Below, in pieces: positions 9,059 through 19,045 of a stretch of 64,000 bases of DNA. The position numbers and the translations under genes are program-made. Each line of letters starts with the position of its first letter. Position 1 is the first letter of the stretch. The stretch is taken from positions 186,001 to 250,000 of the forward strand of contig NZ_QBKH01000004.1 in NCBI RefSeq assembly GCF_003054045.1, given 5' to 3'. The stretch is from Sphingobacterium faecium (GTDB taxonomy: Bacteria; Bacteroidota; Bacteroidia; Sphingobacteriales; Sphingobacteriaceae). Below the pieces are notes generated by a model that saw only the letters and a list, made by a program, of their open reading frames with translations, was not told the DNA's origin and searched no databases.

Positions 9059-11866
9059 ATGGATAAAAATTCTACACAACGATCAACTTTATATCAAATA
9101 TTATTAACAAGTGCATTAACCGTAACTAGCCTATATTCCTTCTCTCAAGAAGTGATTAGAGGTAAAGTCAGCAATAATGGCTTACCATTAAGCAGTGTTA
9201 CCATTAGAAACACGAGTAATAATACATCAACTAAATCATTAGAAGATGGGAGTTTCAATATTCCAGCATCATCTGGAATCAATACATTAGTTGTATCTCA
9301 TATTGGATTTACTACCCAAACTAAAGAAATTACAATTTCTCAGGGTATTGAAGGTCTAATCAATTTCGAACTATCAAGCGTTTCATTAGATGAAGTTGTC
9401 GTTATTGGTTCAAGAGCGCAAGGAAGATCCAATCTACAGACCGTCGCACCTGTAGATGTCATAGATATCAAAGGTTTAACAAAAGATGTCGGTCAAGTAT
9501 CATTAAACCAAATTCTGAATTACGTTGCACCATCTTTCAACTCCAATACACAAACCATATCCGACGGTACAGATCATATTGACCCCGCATCACTAAGAGG
9601 CTTAGGCCCTGATCAAGTATTGGTGCTTGTCAATGGAAAACGTCGTCATACCACTTCTTTAGTGAATATAAATGGATCGTTTGGTAAAGGATCAGTTGGG
9701 ACCGATCTAAATGCCATACCAACATCAGCAATAAAAAGAGTAGAAATTCTACGAGATGGGGCCGCTGCTCAATACGGATCCGATGCCATTGCAGGTGTCA
9801 TCAATATTGTTATTGAAGATAGTGTCGATGAACTACGTGCATCAGTCACTTACGGCGGCTATTTATCGAAAAATGCCGAGAATAATTATGATGGACAAAG
9901 TGTACAAGCAAATGTCAATTACGGTATTCCAGTAACTAAAAACGGGGGATTTATCAATTTCTCTGGTTCATACGATTTCCGGCAACCGACAAATCGGCAA
10001 AAAGAGTTTACAGGAACAATCTTTTCAGACTACAATAATCCAAGTTTATATCCTAATCCAACAGGGGTAGATATCACCAATGATGAACTCGCAAGACTCG
10101 GTAAAACACGTGCAGATTATGTTTCACGAATTGGTCAAGCCGAAACAAAAGGTGGTTCTTTATTTTTTAATTCAAAAATACCCTTATCAGAACATTCAGA
10201 ATTTTATTCCTTTGGAGGATTGAATTACAGAAAAGGCACTTCAGCAGCATTTCGTCGACAACCAGCACAAATTACTCAAAATATCAGTGAAATATATCCA
10301 GATGGGTTTTTACCATTAATTGTTACCGATAATTATGATAAATCACTCGCCACGGGAATAAAATCAGAATTTTCAGGTTGGAAAGTAGATTTATCAAATG
10401 CTTATGGATCAAATCAAATTGACTTCCAAACTCAAAATTCTTTAAACGCTAGTTTGTTAAAAGCCTCTCCCACTACATTTGATGATGGAGGATATCGCTT
10501 TATTCAAAACACAAGTAATTTAGACTTCACTAAATTCTTCGAAGAACCATTAGCAGGAATAAACGTTGCCTTTGGATTTGAACACCGTTATGAAAATTAC
10601 CAAATTGTAGCTGGAGAAGAGTCATCCTACGCAGATTATGGAAAAGCAATAAAAATTGGTACCGATGGAAATGGAGACCCGATCTTAATTCCAAATATCC
10701 AAGGAAATGTTCAAACACGATTTGCCCAAAATGGGAGACCGTATGCATCGGGAGCTCAAGCATTCCCAGGATTTAGGCCTGACAATGAAGTTAACGAAAC
10801 ACGCTCTTCAGTGGGTGCATATGCCGATGTAGAAGCCAATATAACCACGAGTTGGTTATTAACAGGCGCTCTACGTTTTGAAAACTACTCTGACTTTGGA
10901 TCTACCCTCAATTGGAAACTAGGGACACGTTATCAAGTAGATGATATTTTTACATTTCGTGCAGCTGCAAGTACAGGATTTAGAGCCCCATCGCTTCACC
11001 AACGTTACTTCAATGCAACCTCTAGCTTATTCAATGATGGTGTCATTACCAATTCTGGAACTTTTACAAATGACAGTAGACCCGCACAGCTACTCGGCAT
11101 ACCATCACTAAAACAAGAGACCTCCCGCTCATATAGTGCAGGATTAACAGCCAATTATGGCAAATTCAAAGCCACTGTAGATGGATATTTTATCGCCATA
11201 GATAACCGGATTATTTATACAGGAACATTTACAGGAAGCAACGCCTCAAATGCAAGCGAACAAGACAAGGAAATCTATGATCTATTAGCACAGTCAAATG
11301 CAACATCAGCGCGCTTTTTTGCTAATGCAATTGATACAGAAACCAAAGGTATAGATGTCGTCCTTACTTATAATGAAGATATAGGAAAAGGTAAACTCCG
11401 GACCGACCTTTCTGCCACATTCGTCAAGACCAATATTATAGGAGATATTCATGCTTCAGAGAAACTTGTTGGTAAAGAAAGTACTTATTTTGACAACCAA
11501 TCACGCATTTATTTAGAATCAGCAGTACCTCGTACAAAAGTAAATCTTACCTTGAACTATAGCTTAAATAAATTCAATGTGTTCTTACGCAATGTTTATT
11601 TTGGAGATGTTGATGGTGCGACAAACACAGAAGCTGACTACCAAACCTTTAAAGGGAAGATCGTTACAGATCTAAGTCTTGGCTACACCATTACAAAAAA
11701 CCTACGGTTCACCTTAGGAGCTAATAATCTTTTAGATATTTATCCCGACGAAACTAGAGAAGGGTCTGGTCTAAGAGGTGCCGGATATTTTATTTATTCC
11801 AGAACAGGACAACAATTCGGCAACAATGGTCGTTATATATTTACCAAATTAGCTTTAACACTTTAA
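9059..11866 (+). CDS. TonB-dependent receptor, substrate unknown
   Basis: 935-residue outer-membrane transporter. A signal peptide (about 1-29, ending YSFSQ) is followed by a carboxypeptidase-regulatory-like domain (about 30-115; IRGKVSNNGLPLSSVTIRN), a plug (about 125-255; SLRGLGPDQVLVLVNGKRRH, VEILRDGAAAQYGSDAIAGV) and a barrel whose last residues are IFTKLALTL. The barrel contains the TonB-box-family hallmark FRAAASTGFRAPSLHQRYFN. No SusD-like lipoprotein follows, so it is not a SusC-type glycan importer; it resembles siderophore or vitamin receptors. Monocistronic with own promoter and terminator. Confidence 0.9.
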   Translation: MDKNSTQRSTLYQILLTSALTVTSLYSFSQEVIRGKVSNNGLPLSSVTIRNTSNNTSTKSLEDGSFNIPASSGINTLVVSHIGFTTQTKEITISQGIEGLINFELSSVSLDEVVVIGSRAQGRSNLQTVAPVDVIDIKGLTKDVGQVSLNQILNYVAPSFNSNTQTISDGTDHIDPASLRGLGPDQVLVLVNGKRRHTTSLVNINGSFGKGSVGTDLNAIPTSAIKRVEILRDGAAAQYGSDAIAGVINIVIEDSVDELRASVTYGGYLSKNAENNYDGQSVQANVNYGIPVTKNGGFINFSGSYDFRQPTNRQKEFTGTIFSDYNNPSLYPNPTGVDITNDELARLGKTRADYVSRIGQAETKGGSLFFNSKIPLSEHSEFYSFGGLNYRKGTSAAFRRQPAQITQNISEIYPDGFLPLIVTDNYDKSLATGIKSEFSGWKVDLSNAYGSNQIDFQTQNSLNASLLKASPTTFDDGGYRFIQNTSNLDFTKFFEEPLAGINVAFGFEHRYENYQIVAGEESSYADYGKAIKIGTDGNGDPILIPNIQGNVQTRFAQNGRPYASGAQAFPGFRPDNEVNETRSSVGAYADVEANITTSWLLTGALRFENYSDFGSTLNWKLGTRYQVDDIFTFRAAASTGFRAPSLHQRYFNATSSLFNDGVITNSGTFTNDSRPAQLLGIPSLKQETSRSYSAGLTANYGKFKATVDGYFIAIDNRIIYTGTFTGSNASNASEQDKEIYDLLAQSNATSARFFANAIDTETKGIDVVLTYNEDIGKGKLRTDLSATFVKTNIIGDIHASEKLVGKESTYFDNQSRIYLESAVPRTKVNLTLNYSLNKFNVFLRNVYFGDVDGATNTEADYQTFKGKIVTDLSLGYTITKNLRFTLGANNLLDIYPDETREGSGLRGAGYFIYSRTGQQFGNNGRYIFTKLALTL

Positions 11867-11881
11867 TCCATTCGTGGATGT

Positions 11882-11918
11882 AAAAAGGCTGTATCAAGAT
11901 ATTTGATACAGCCTTTTT
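11882..11918 (+). terminator. Rho-independent terminator
   Basis: A perfect 16-base stem (11882-11897 with 11903-11918), loop GATAT, flanked by A5 and T5. Confidence 0.88.
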
Positions 11919-11958
11919 ATTTCTTTACCTTTAATGCATCATATTAATCCCTTCGAAA

Positions 11959-13014
11959 ATGAACTTTACGAAATACCTACATAAAAGAAAACATTATGTG
12001 TTATTTTCCATCCTACTTATTGGACTAACACACGTGTCTGCACAAGACAGGGACAAAGAATTCAAATTTCAATATGATGCCAAAGACCTGGTCATGGAAA
12101 GTCTATTTCAAAAAATATACGTACTAGATTCCAGAAAAGACACCACCCATTATGGCATCATTAATAAAGGCTTTTTTGGGCAATCAGCAAAGGTTGTGGC
12201 TACTCCCTCTCTGGAAACTCAACTACAAGATTACTTAGAAATCATTACCTTGGAAAGTACGCAAAAAGATACTTTGCTCTTGCAGATTCGTAGGCTATCT
12301 TTTTCCGAAATAGGTGGGGGATTGAAAGAAAAAGGTTTTTTTGATTTTAGGGCCAATCTCTATCAAAAAAAAGGAAACTACTATCACCCAATTAGTCGCA
12401 TCGACAGCAGCTTTCAAGTTTCAGGGATAGATGTTTCCAATAAATTATTAAAAAAAGGAAGCCTTATTATTGACACATTCATTCGGTCAAACCTAAAGAC
12501 ACCGAATGTTGGAACTGATGCTTTGACCATCCAAGATCTTCAGAACATCGATTATAAAGAGAAAGAACAATTACCTTTATATGCTGCAGAACATCTTGTA
12601 GACGGTATATATATGAACTATGAAAGCCTCAAATTTCAAAAACCAGATTATCCTCTTCTAGATGAAAAAGATAAAAAAGGAAGAATTAAGTACTATTATT
12701 ATACGAATGAAAAAGGAAAAAAAGTAAAACTTAAAGATTCACAGATCTATGCTATAGTGGACAATGATGAAACGTTTATCTCCACGACCTATGGATACTA
12801 TCCACTAGTCATGGAAAATGATGAATACTATTTTTACGGATTAGCGACTGAAAATAGTGCCAACATCTTCGTCTCCGCATCCGTTGGTTCAGGATTTGGA
12901 GGAGGAATGATCGGTGTTGGAATGGGTTCAGGGCCTGCAAATGTTAGAAAATACAAAATAAAAATTGACCATTTAGATGGAAATTTTGAGAAAATACAAC
13001 CCGTAACCGATTAG
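11959..13014 (+). CDS. Secreted protein of unknown function
   Basis: 351 residues; I do not recognise the family. An N-terminal basic stretch and hydrophobic core (YVLFSILLIGLTHVSAQ, about 14-30) indicates a signal peptide cut before Q/D, so the product is periplasmic or outer-membrane associated. The middle (about 30-200) looks like mixed alpha/beta with many charged residues; the C-terminal part has a glycine-rich hydrophobic segment (SASVGSGFGGGMIGVGMGSG, about 312-331) that could insert in a membrane. The stop codon is 2 bases before the start of the gamma-glutamyltransferase gene, so both are probably translated from one mRNA; the link in function is unknown. Confidence 0.7.
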   Translation: MNFTKYLHKRKHYVLFSILLIGLTHVSAQDRDKEFKFQYDAKDLVMESLFQKIYVLDSRKDTTHYGIINKGFFGQSAKVVATPSLETQLQDYLEIITLESTQKDTLLLQIRRLSFSEIGGGLKEKGFFDFRANLYQKKGNYYHPISRIDSSFQVSGIDVSNKLLKKGSLIIDTFIRSNLKTPNVGTDALTIQDLQNIDYKEKEQLPLYAAEHLVDGIYMNYESLKFQKPDYPLLDEKDKKGRIKYYYYTNEKGKKVKLKDSQIYAIVDNDETFISTTYGYYPLVMENDEYYFYGLATENSANIFVSASVGSGFGGGMIGVGMGSGPANVRKYKIKIDHLDGNFEKIQPVTD

Positions 13015-13016
13015 AG

Positions 13017-14717
13017 ATGAAAAGATCAAGTAGATTATACCTAGTAATATTAAGTGCTGCTGTAGTCATTCAGTCGTGTAGTGTATCGCACGAACTAAAG
13101 AAAAAACCAGAAACATTTGACAAAGCAGCAGTTGTTACCGCACATCCATTAGCATCAAAAGTAGGTGTAGATGTTTTAAAAATGGGCGGAAATGCTATTG
13201 ATGCTGCTGTAGCAGTACAATTTGCTTTGGCAGTGGTATATCCCAATGCCGGCAATATCGGCGGTGGCGGTTTTATGGTTTATCGAAGCAGCAAAGGCGA
13301 AATCAATGCTTTAGACTTTAGAGAGAAATCTCCTGAAAAAGGCCATGCTGACATGTACCTAGATAAACAGGGGAATGTCATCGAAAATTTAAGCGTCTAT
13401 GGACACCTTTCAGCCGGTGTACCAGGTTCTGTTGCCGGAATGGTTGAAGCCCATCGTAAATATGGAAAACTAGATTGGAAAACATTGCTCGCTCCAGCCA
13501 TTGAATTGGCACAAAATGGCTTTCAAATAACCAAACAACAAGCAGAAGAATTTAACCATTTTAAAGCAAGTTTTGAAAAATATAATCCCAATGGTGCTCC
13601 TATTATCAGATCAGCAACATGGAAAAAAGATGATGTGTTTCAACAACCGGATCTCGCGAATACGCTTAAAAGAATCGCTGAGCAAGGTCGCGATGGTTTT
13701 TATAAAGGTGAGACCGCAGATTTGATTGTTAAAGAGATGAAGAGCGCTAATGGTATCATCAGCCATAATGACCTGGCTAATTATAATGCCGTATGGCGTA
13801 AGCCAATTACAGGATACTATCGCGGACACAAAATTATCTGTATGGCACCTCCTTCTAGTGGTGGACCAGCATTAGTAGCACTTTTACAATCTGTAGCACA
13901 ATTTCCATTATCCAAATGGGGATTTCAAAGTGATTCTACCATCCGGGTTATGGTTGAAGCAGAACGTCGGATCTATGCAGATAGAGCAACATATCTCGGA
14001 GACCCAGACTTCATTCGCGTACCCGTAAAAGAATTGACAGATTCTATTTTCAATAGTAACAGGTTAAAATCGGTAAATTTAACTCGGGCAACAGCAAGCT
14101 CTGATGTAAAAGCAGCTCCATTTCCAGGATATGAATCAGAAGAAACCACCCATTTCAGCATTGTAGATCCAGAAGGAAATGCCGTATCTATCACCACCAC
14201 ATTAAACAACTCCTATGGTTCGCGAGTTTTTGTATCTGGTGCTGGTTTTATTCTAAATGATGAGATGGATGACTTCTCGGTAAAACCAGGAGTTCCTAAT
14301 ATTTATGGTCTTGTTGGTGGCAAAGCCAATGCGATAGAAGCCAACAAAAGAATGTTAAGTTCTATGACTCCAACTATTGTAGAAAAAGATCATAAACTCT
14401 ATATGGTTGTTGGCACACCAGGTGGATCGACTATTATGACTTCCGTTTTCCAAACTATCGTCAATGTCATTGACTTTCATCAAGACGCACAACAATCCGT
14501 CACATCCCCCCGTTTTCATCACCAATGGCTACCCGATCAAATTGACGTCGAGAAAAAAGCTATAACATCAAAAGTGAGAAAAAGTTTAGAAAACTCAGGA
14601 TACAAAATTTCTCCACGTGGCAATATTGGAAGAGTAGAAAATATTATAGTATTACCAAACAGAAAACTGCAGACAGGAGCTGATCCCAGAGGAGACGATA
14701 CTGCTGCAGGATACTAA
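13017..14717 (+). CDS. ggt: Gamma-glutamyltransferase, lipoprotein form
   Basis: 566-residue N-terminal-nucleophile hydrolase that cleaves the gamma-glutamyl bond of glutathione and related peptides, or transfers the glutamyl group. The precursor self-cleaves before the nucleophile: T377 in ETTHFSIVD, followed by GNAVSITTTLNNSYGS as in the small subunit of the family. The oxyanion and substrate motifs SSMTPTIV and GTPGGSTIMT are present, with GNAIDAAVAVQFALAVVYP and GNIGGGGFMV in the large subunit. The N-terminus has a lipobox (VIQSCS, Cys21), so it is probably a lipid-anchored periplasmic enzyme. Starts 2 bases after the preceding stop codon; ends at a terminator shared with groL. Confidence 0.93.
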   Translation: MKRSSRLYLVILSAAVVIQSCSVSHELKKKPETFDKAAVVTAHPLASKVGVDVLKMGGNAIDAAVAVQFALAVVYPNAGNIGGGGFMVYRSSKGEINALDFREKSPEKGHADMYLDKQGNVIENLSVYGHLSAGVPGSVAGMVEAHRKYGKLDWKTLLAPAIELAQNGFQITKQQAEEFNHFKASFEKYNPNGAPIIRSATWKKDDVFQQPDLANTLKRIAEQGRDGFYKGETADLIVKEMKSANGIISHNDLANYNAVWRKPITGYYRGHKIICMAPPSSGGPALVALLQSVAQFPLSKWGFQSDSTIRVMVEAERRIYADRATYLGDPDFIRVPVKELTDSIFNSNRLKSVNLTRATASSDVKAAPFPGYESEETTHFSIVDPEGNAVSITTTLNNSYGSRVFVSGAGFILNDEMDDFSVKPGVPNIYGLVGGKANAIEANKRMLSSMTPTIVEKDHKLYMVVGTPGGSTIMTSVFQTIVNVIDFHQDAQQSVTSPRFHHQWLPDQIDVEKKAITSKVRKSLENSGYKISPRGNIGRVENIIVLPNRKLQTGADPRGDDTAAGY

Positions 14718-14738
14718 TATTCATCAACAGGATGAAAT

Positions 14739-14773
14739 AAAAAATCCCGTTACAAGTTGTAACGGGATTTTTT
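14739..14773. terminator. Bidirectional terminator between ggt and groL
   Basis: Stem TCCCGTTAC (14745-14753) with GTAACGGGA (14759-14767), flanked by A-rich and T-rich arms, so it can serve both converging genes. Confidence 0.88.
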
Positions 14774-14799
14774 ATTTTATTACGTTAAGAAGAATGATC

Positions 14800-16434
14800 T
14801 TACATCATTCCGCCCATGCCACCACCCATTGGAGGAGCACCAGCACCATTATTTTCTTCTGGCTCATCTGCTAATACACACTCTGTTGTTAACAACATAG
14901 AAGCGATAGAAGCAGCATTTTCCAAAGCTACACGAGAAACTTTAGTTGGATCGATTACACCAGCACCAATTAAGTTTTCGAATACATCAGTACGAGCATT
15001 GTAACCGAAATCGCCTGTACCTTCTTTCACTTTCTGAACGATAACAGCACCTTCGATACCAGCATTGAAACAGATCTGACGTAAAGGCTCCTCGATAGCA
15101 CGTCTGATGATTTCGATACCGATAGTCTCATCTTCATTAGCACCTTTTAAGCCTTTTAAAGCATCAGTAGCACGAATGAAAGCAACACCACCACCAGCAA
15201 CAATACCTTCTTCTACAGCTGCACGAGTTGCATGTAAAGCATCATCAACACGATCTTTCTTCTCTTTCATTTCTACTTCAGTAGTAGCACCTACATAAAG
15301 AACAGCAACACCACCTGATAATTTAGCTAAACGCTCTTGTAATTTCTCACGATCGTAATCAGAAGTAGTTGTTTCAATTTGAGAGCGGATTTGAGCAACG
15401 CGAGATTTAATATCTTCCGCATTACCAGCACCATTGATGATTGTTGTATTATCTTTATCAACAACAACTTTCTCTGCTTGACCTAAATCTTCTAATGTAG
15501 CATTTTCTAATTTGAAACCTCTTTCTTCAGAAATTACAGTACCACCTGTTAAGATAGCGATATCTTCCAACATGGCTTTACGACGATCACCAAATCCTGG
15601 AGCTTTAACAGCAGCCACTTTCAGTGAGCCACGGATTTTATTCACAACTAAAGTCGCTAATGCCTCTCCGTCTAAGTCTTCTGCGATAATGATTAATGGT
15701 TTACCAGTTTGAACTTGTTTTTCCAAAATCGGCAACAATTCTTTCATGTTACTGATTTTTTTATCATAGATTAAAATGTAAGGGTTTTCTAATTCCGCTT
15801 CCATTTTATCTGAGTTCGTTACAAAATATGGAGATAAGTAACCACGGTCAAATTGCATACCTTCTACTGTTTTTACTTCAGTTTCAGTACCTTTAGCCTC
15901 TTCTACAGTAATAACACCGTCATTACCCACTTTTTCCATTGCTTGTGCAATTAAAGCTCCGATAACTTCATCATTATTTGCAGAAATTGATGCTACTTGT
16001 TTGATTTTATTATTGTCTTGACCAACAGTTTGAGATTGCGCTTTTAAGTTCGCTACCACTGCTGCTACAGCTTTATCAATACCACGTTTCAAATCCATTG
16101 GATTTGCACCTGCTGCTACAGATTTAATACCTGGAGCCACAATAGCTTGAGCCAAAACAGTTGCAGTAGTTGTACCATCACCCGCTTGATCAGCAGTTTT
16201 TGATGCAACTTCTTTCACCATCTGAGCACCCATATTTTCCAGAGCATCTTTCAATTCGATCTCTTTAGCTACAGTAACACCATCTTTAGTGATTACTGGA
16301 GAACCAAATTTTTTCTCAATGATGACATTACGTCCTTTAGGACCTAAAGTTACCTTTACTGCATTTGCTAATGTATCAACACCTTTTTTAAGTGCTTCAC
16401 GTGCTTCAACGTTATATTTTACTTGTTTTGCCAT
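14800..16434 (-). CDS. groL: 60 kDa chaperonin GroEL
   Basis: 544-residue chaperonin forming two stacked seven-membered rings that fold cytoplasmic proteins with GroES. Equatorial ATP-site motifs [19 protein letters not shown] and [12 protein letters not shown] are intact, as are the apical domain and the C-terminal Gly-Gly-Met tail ([13 protein letters not shown]). Downstream of groS in one operon, with 88 bases between them; no CIRCE (HrcA) element is visible upstream, as expected for this phylum. Confidence 0.99.
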   Translation of the reverse strand: MAKQVKYNVEAREALKKGVDTLANAVKVTLGPKGRNVIIEKKFGSPVITKDGVTVAKEIELKDALENMGAQMVKEVASKTADQAGDGTTTATVLAQAIVAPGIKSVAAGANPMDLKRGIDKAVAAVVANLKAQSQTVGQDNNKIKQVASISANNDEVIGALIAQAMEKVGNDGVITVEEAKGTETEVKTVEGMQFDRGYLSPYFVTNSDKMEAELENPYILIYDKKISNMKELLPILEKQVQTGKPLIIIAEDLDGEALATLVVNKIRGSLKVAAVKAPGFGDRRKAMLEDIAILTGGTVISEERGFKLENATLEDLGQAEKVVVDKDNTTIINGAGNAEDIKSRVAQIRSQIETTTSDYDREKLQERLAKLSGGVAVLYVGATTEVEMKEKKDRVDDALHATRAAVEEGIVAGGGVAFIRATDALKGLKGANEDETIGIEIIRRAIEEPLRQICFNAGIEGAVIVQKVKEGTGDFGYNARTDVFENLIGAGVIDPTKVSRVALENAASIASMLLTTECVLADEPEENNGAGAPPMGGGMGGMM

Positions 16435-16522
16435 TATCTTTAAATTTTTGAAATTATCATTTGATTCTTATTCGATGTCAAGTAATCAAATCTGTTTACA
16501 TTTAAATTCTATCTGAAAAAAA

Positions 16523-16798
16523 TTAAATAACTGCGTAAATATCAGCTTCACGCATAATTAAATACTCTTTACCTTCAACAGTAATTTCAGTTCCAGCATA
16601 TTTACCATATAAAACTTTATCACCAACTTTTACAGTTAAAGGTTCGTCAACTTTACCTGTTCCAACTGCTACAACGATTCCTTGAGATGGTTTTTCTTTT
16701 GCTGTATCAGGGATGTATAATCCTGAAGCTGTTTTTTCTTCTGCCTGAGCAGCTTCAACTACTACTCTGTCACCGATAGGTTTAATGTTTAATGCCAT
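16523..16798 (-). CDS. groS: 10 kDa co-chaperonin GroES
   Basis: 91-residue lid of the GroEL folding chamber. Contains the N-terminal [11 protein letters not shown] strand, the mobile loop ([18 protein letters not shown]) and [14 protein letters not shown] near the end. First gene of the groS-groL operon. Upstream (16931-16960) there is a cluster of GCTGTCA/CTGTC direct repeats that may be regulatory, but I could not find a matching TAnnTTTG box. Confidence 0.99.
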   Translation of the reverse strand: MALNIKPIGDRVVVEAAQAEEKTASGLYIPDTAKEKPSQGIVVAVGTGKVDEPLTVKVGDKVLYGKYAGTEITVEGKEYLIMREADIYAVI

Positions 16799-16968
16799 AA
16801 TATATTTTATTTTTAGTTTTTTTTGAATGATATATAAACTTCATCAGCAATTATGCCAAAGCACCAAGAACAGACTTTTGAGACAAATTTGCATCGAAAA
16901 AGAATAGACTGGCAGGTTTCATTCCTATTCGCTGTCAGGCTGTCACTGTCCAAAACTGACAACAAAAA

Positions 16969-16994
16969 AAAGCCTCCGATTTCTCGGAGGCTTT
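16969..16994 (-). terminator. Rho-independent terminator of the secG operon
   Basis: AAAGCCTCCGA (16969-16979) pairs with TCGGAGGCTTT (16984-16994), loop of 4; on the minus strand the stem is followed by eight T. Confidence 0.92.
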
Positions 16995-17012
16995 CAATTT
17001 CTATAGCACAAC

Positions 17013-17381
17013 TTATTTAGTTGAATCCGTCACTGATTTCTGTGCAGGAGCTTGTTGGCTTGGAGCACTCGGTTGTTGTGTGTTATTTAAGTTCAAAGGA
17101 CTTGCCTGAGCAGGAGCCTCAATTTGATTACCCAAACCACCACCCACAGTAGCTGTTGATGTTGGAGCCACAATATTGAATGCTAAACAAAAAACCATGA
17201 TCGCAATCACTAATCCCCAAGAACCTTTTTCTAAAAAGTCACCTGTACGTTTTACACCCATAATATTAGTTCCACCAGCAAATCCTGATGATAAACCTCC
17301 TCCTTTTGGATTTTGTATTAAAACTAAAAATGATAATAAAATACTAGCCAAAATTATAAGAGCAATTAATATTCCTTGCAT
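17013..17381 (-). CDS. secG: Preprotein translocase subunit SecG
   Basis: 122-residue inner-membrane subunit of the SecYEG channel. Two transmembrane helices (about 4-23 and 55-75) flank the conserved loop QNPKGGGLSSGFAGG; the C-terminal tail is rich in Pro, Gln and Ala as usual in Bacteroidota. Last gene of a minus-strand run miaB, sigma-54 activator, lptE, TPR protein, secG. Confidence 0.95.
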   Translation of the reverse strand: MQGILIALIILASILLSFLVLIQNPKGGGLSSGFAGGTNIMGVKRTGDFLEKGSWGLVIAIMVFCLAFNIVAPTSTATVGGGLGNQIEAPAQASPLNLNNTQQPSAPSQQAPAQKSVTDSTK

Positions 17382-17394
17382 TTCTTTATATGTA

Positions 17395-18504
17395 TTAAGT
17401 TAATTTCTTTTCTAAATTTAAAATTTCCGACGCAAAGTACGCATTTTTTTCTGGATATTTCAAAACTAATTTTTTGTAAACCTCTATAGCCTTAGGATAT
17501 AATCCCTGCTCAATATAAATGCGGGCTAACGTTTCAGTTACCAAAGAGTATTGATCTTCTGAACTTTTTCGCGCCTTATTCTCCAAATTGATCTTATCAG
17601 CAGGTGGCGGTTTTATTTGAGGATCCTCTTTGATAAACCGTTCAATCAAATGATCCGTATTTTTCTTCTCTACTTGAAAAGGAACCGTATTTTTAAACTC
17701 TTCACTCAATTTAACTTCCGGAGATTGCAGATGAAATATATTTTCTCGAATTTGTTGATCCAATACCTGTGCATCGATTTTCTGTTTAAAACGCGTCACA
17801 TGCTGTTCTGCAGGTTGCGCATGATAAACTGGAGCTTTCAAAAAGGGTTGATACGTCTCCGCGTGATCTAGACGTGTTTTATGTAACCACCATAGAAAAC
17901 TATAGGGCATTAACTCATCGTCGTATACACTGACACGCTCTTCATCTTGTTCTTTTGTAACCGAAATTGGATTTTCCACAGATTCAATAACAGAAACCGA
18001 AGATAGCTCTAAAATATCTGGTTCGGTCCCATCATTCTCTTGATCAAGATCACTTTTTTCTAACCGGAAGAAATCATGTGCAACACCAGATTGAATCAGC
18101 GCATCCAACTCTTCCTTCCCTTTATCTTCATTTGTACCGACCACAAGTTGGTCGTCCTCAACAATATCAATATCCTCGTCCTCAACAATATCCTCTTCCT
18201 CAACGGTATCTTCAAAAGCGATGTAGTCATCAGCAGACTCCACCTCATCAATCCATTCAACAGGAGCAGCCTTATGTAGATATTCATATAGCCAATTGGG
18301 ATTGGCTGCATATAATAAAGTAGAGGAAATATTATGCACCTCCCTATTTAACAAATAAAGATGTCTTTCGTAAGCAAAACGAAGAGACTGTGCATATGGA
18401 AATTTGGCAATCAATGACAATAAATCAGATTCCGAAAGCGACAACGGATTATTGATCGCTTGATGAAATAAGTTTATATCTTCTGAAATTCGTTTATTTT
18501 CCAT
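17395..18504 (-). CDS. TPR-containing protein of unknown function
   Basis: 369 residues from the ATG at 18504 (MENKRISEDINLF); a start 14 codons upstream would overlap lptE and is less likely, since this ATG lies 10 bases after the lptE stop. The N-terminal 90 residues are helical (LSLIAKFPYAQSLRFAYE), the middle (about 90-160) is a very acidic low-complexity segment, and the C-terminus has one clear tetratricopeptide repeat (TLARIYIEQGLYPKAIEVYK). No signal peptide. The conserved position between lptE and secG suggests a role near envelope biogenesis, but this is inference. Confidence 0.75.
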   Translation of the reverse strand: MENKRISEDINLFHQAINNPLSLSESDLLSLIAKFPYAQSLRFAYERHLYLLNREVHNISSTLLYAANPNWLYEYLHKAAPVEWIDEVESADDYIAFEDTVEEEDIVEDEDIDIVEDDQLVVGTNEDKGKEELDALIQSGVAHDFFRLEKSDLDQENDGTEPDILELSSVSVIESVENPISVTKEQDEERVSVYDDELMPYSFLWWLHKTRLDHAETYQPFLKAPVYHAQPAEQHVTRFKQKIDAQVLDQQIRENIFHLQSPEVKLSEEFKNTVPFQVEKKNTDHLIERFIKEDPQIKPPPADKINLENKARKSSEDQYSLVTETLARIYIEQGLYPKAIEVYKKLVLKYPEKNAYFASEILNLEKKLT

Positions 18505-18514
18505 AGTTAAACTA

Positions 18515-19036
18515 CTACCAGTTAGCAAATGCCTTATTGTACACATCTTCCGTCAACATCGTAATAATTTCTTTATTCAATGTTTCCTCTTGAGCCGATT
18601 GCAATTGTCCAGAAAAATCTTTAAATCTGGTGAAAGACTGTTCAAAATTGTCCTTTTCTACAATTTTATTGTGATAACTTACTTTAATCGTTATGGAAAG
18701 ACGATTTAATGCAGCACGATCCGTACCAGCCTCTACAGCAGCAGGACTAATGCTATAATCTGTAATAAAACCTTCAAATGTAGCGTCAGCATTATCATTG
18801 ACCTGACTTAGCCTAGATTGATTACGAATCCGTTCTTTTAACGCTTCTGTAAAATTCTGACTTAGGGTCGGATAAACCATCGAAGCAATATTCTCAAAGT
18901 ACAATACGCTCACAGTTTTCATACCGTCAGGGATTGATCCCCCCGTAAAGCTATATTTCACGCCACAACTTGTTACAGAAAATAACATCGCCATGGTCAT
19001 TAAAACAGGTAACCAACTTGATTTAAGTTTCTTCAT
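18515..19036 (-). CDS. lptE: LptE family lipoprotein (LPS assembly)
   Basis: 173-residue outer-membrane lipoprotein: signal peptide with lipobox SVTSCG (Cys24), followed by YSFTGGSIPDGMKTVSVLYF, the Bacteroidota LptE opening. In the family it plugs the LptD barrel for lipopolysaccharide insertion. Gene order sigma-54 activator, lptE, TPR protein, secG is tight (9 to 13 bases between genes), so they form an operon. Confidence 0.85.
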   Translation of the reverse strand: MKKLKSSWLPVLMTMAMLFSVTSCGVKYSFTGGSIPDGMKTVSVLYFENIASMVYPTLSQNFTEALKERIRNQSRLSQVNDNADATFEGFITDYSISPAAVEAGTDRAALNRLSITIKVSYHNKIVEKDNFEQSFTRFKDFSGQLQSAQEETLNKEIITMLTEDVYNKAFANW

Positions 19037-19045
19037 AAACGGAAT

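Noticed and set aside
14816..15712. Plus-strand frames opposite groL
   Set aside because: Low-complexity shadows of the strongly biased groL codons.
18076..18323. Frames in both strands over the acidic part of the TPR gene
   Set aside because: Repetitive GAA/GAT codons give long open frames in other phases; no independent support.
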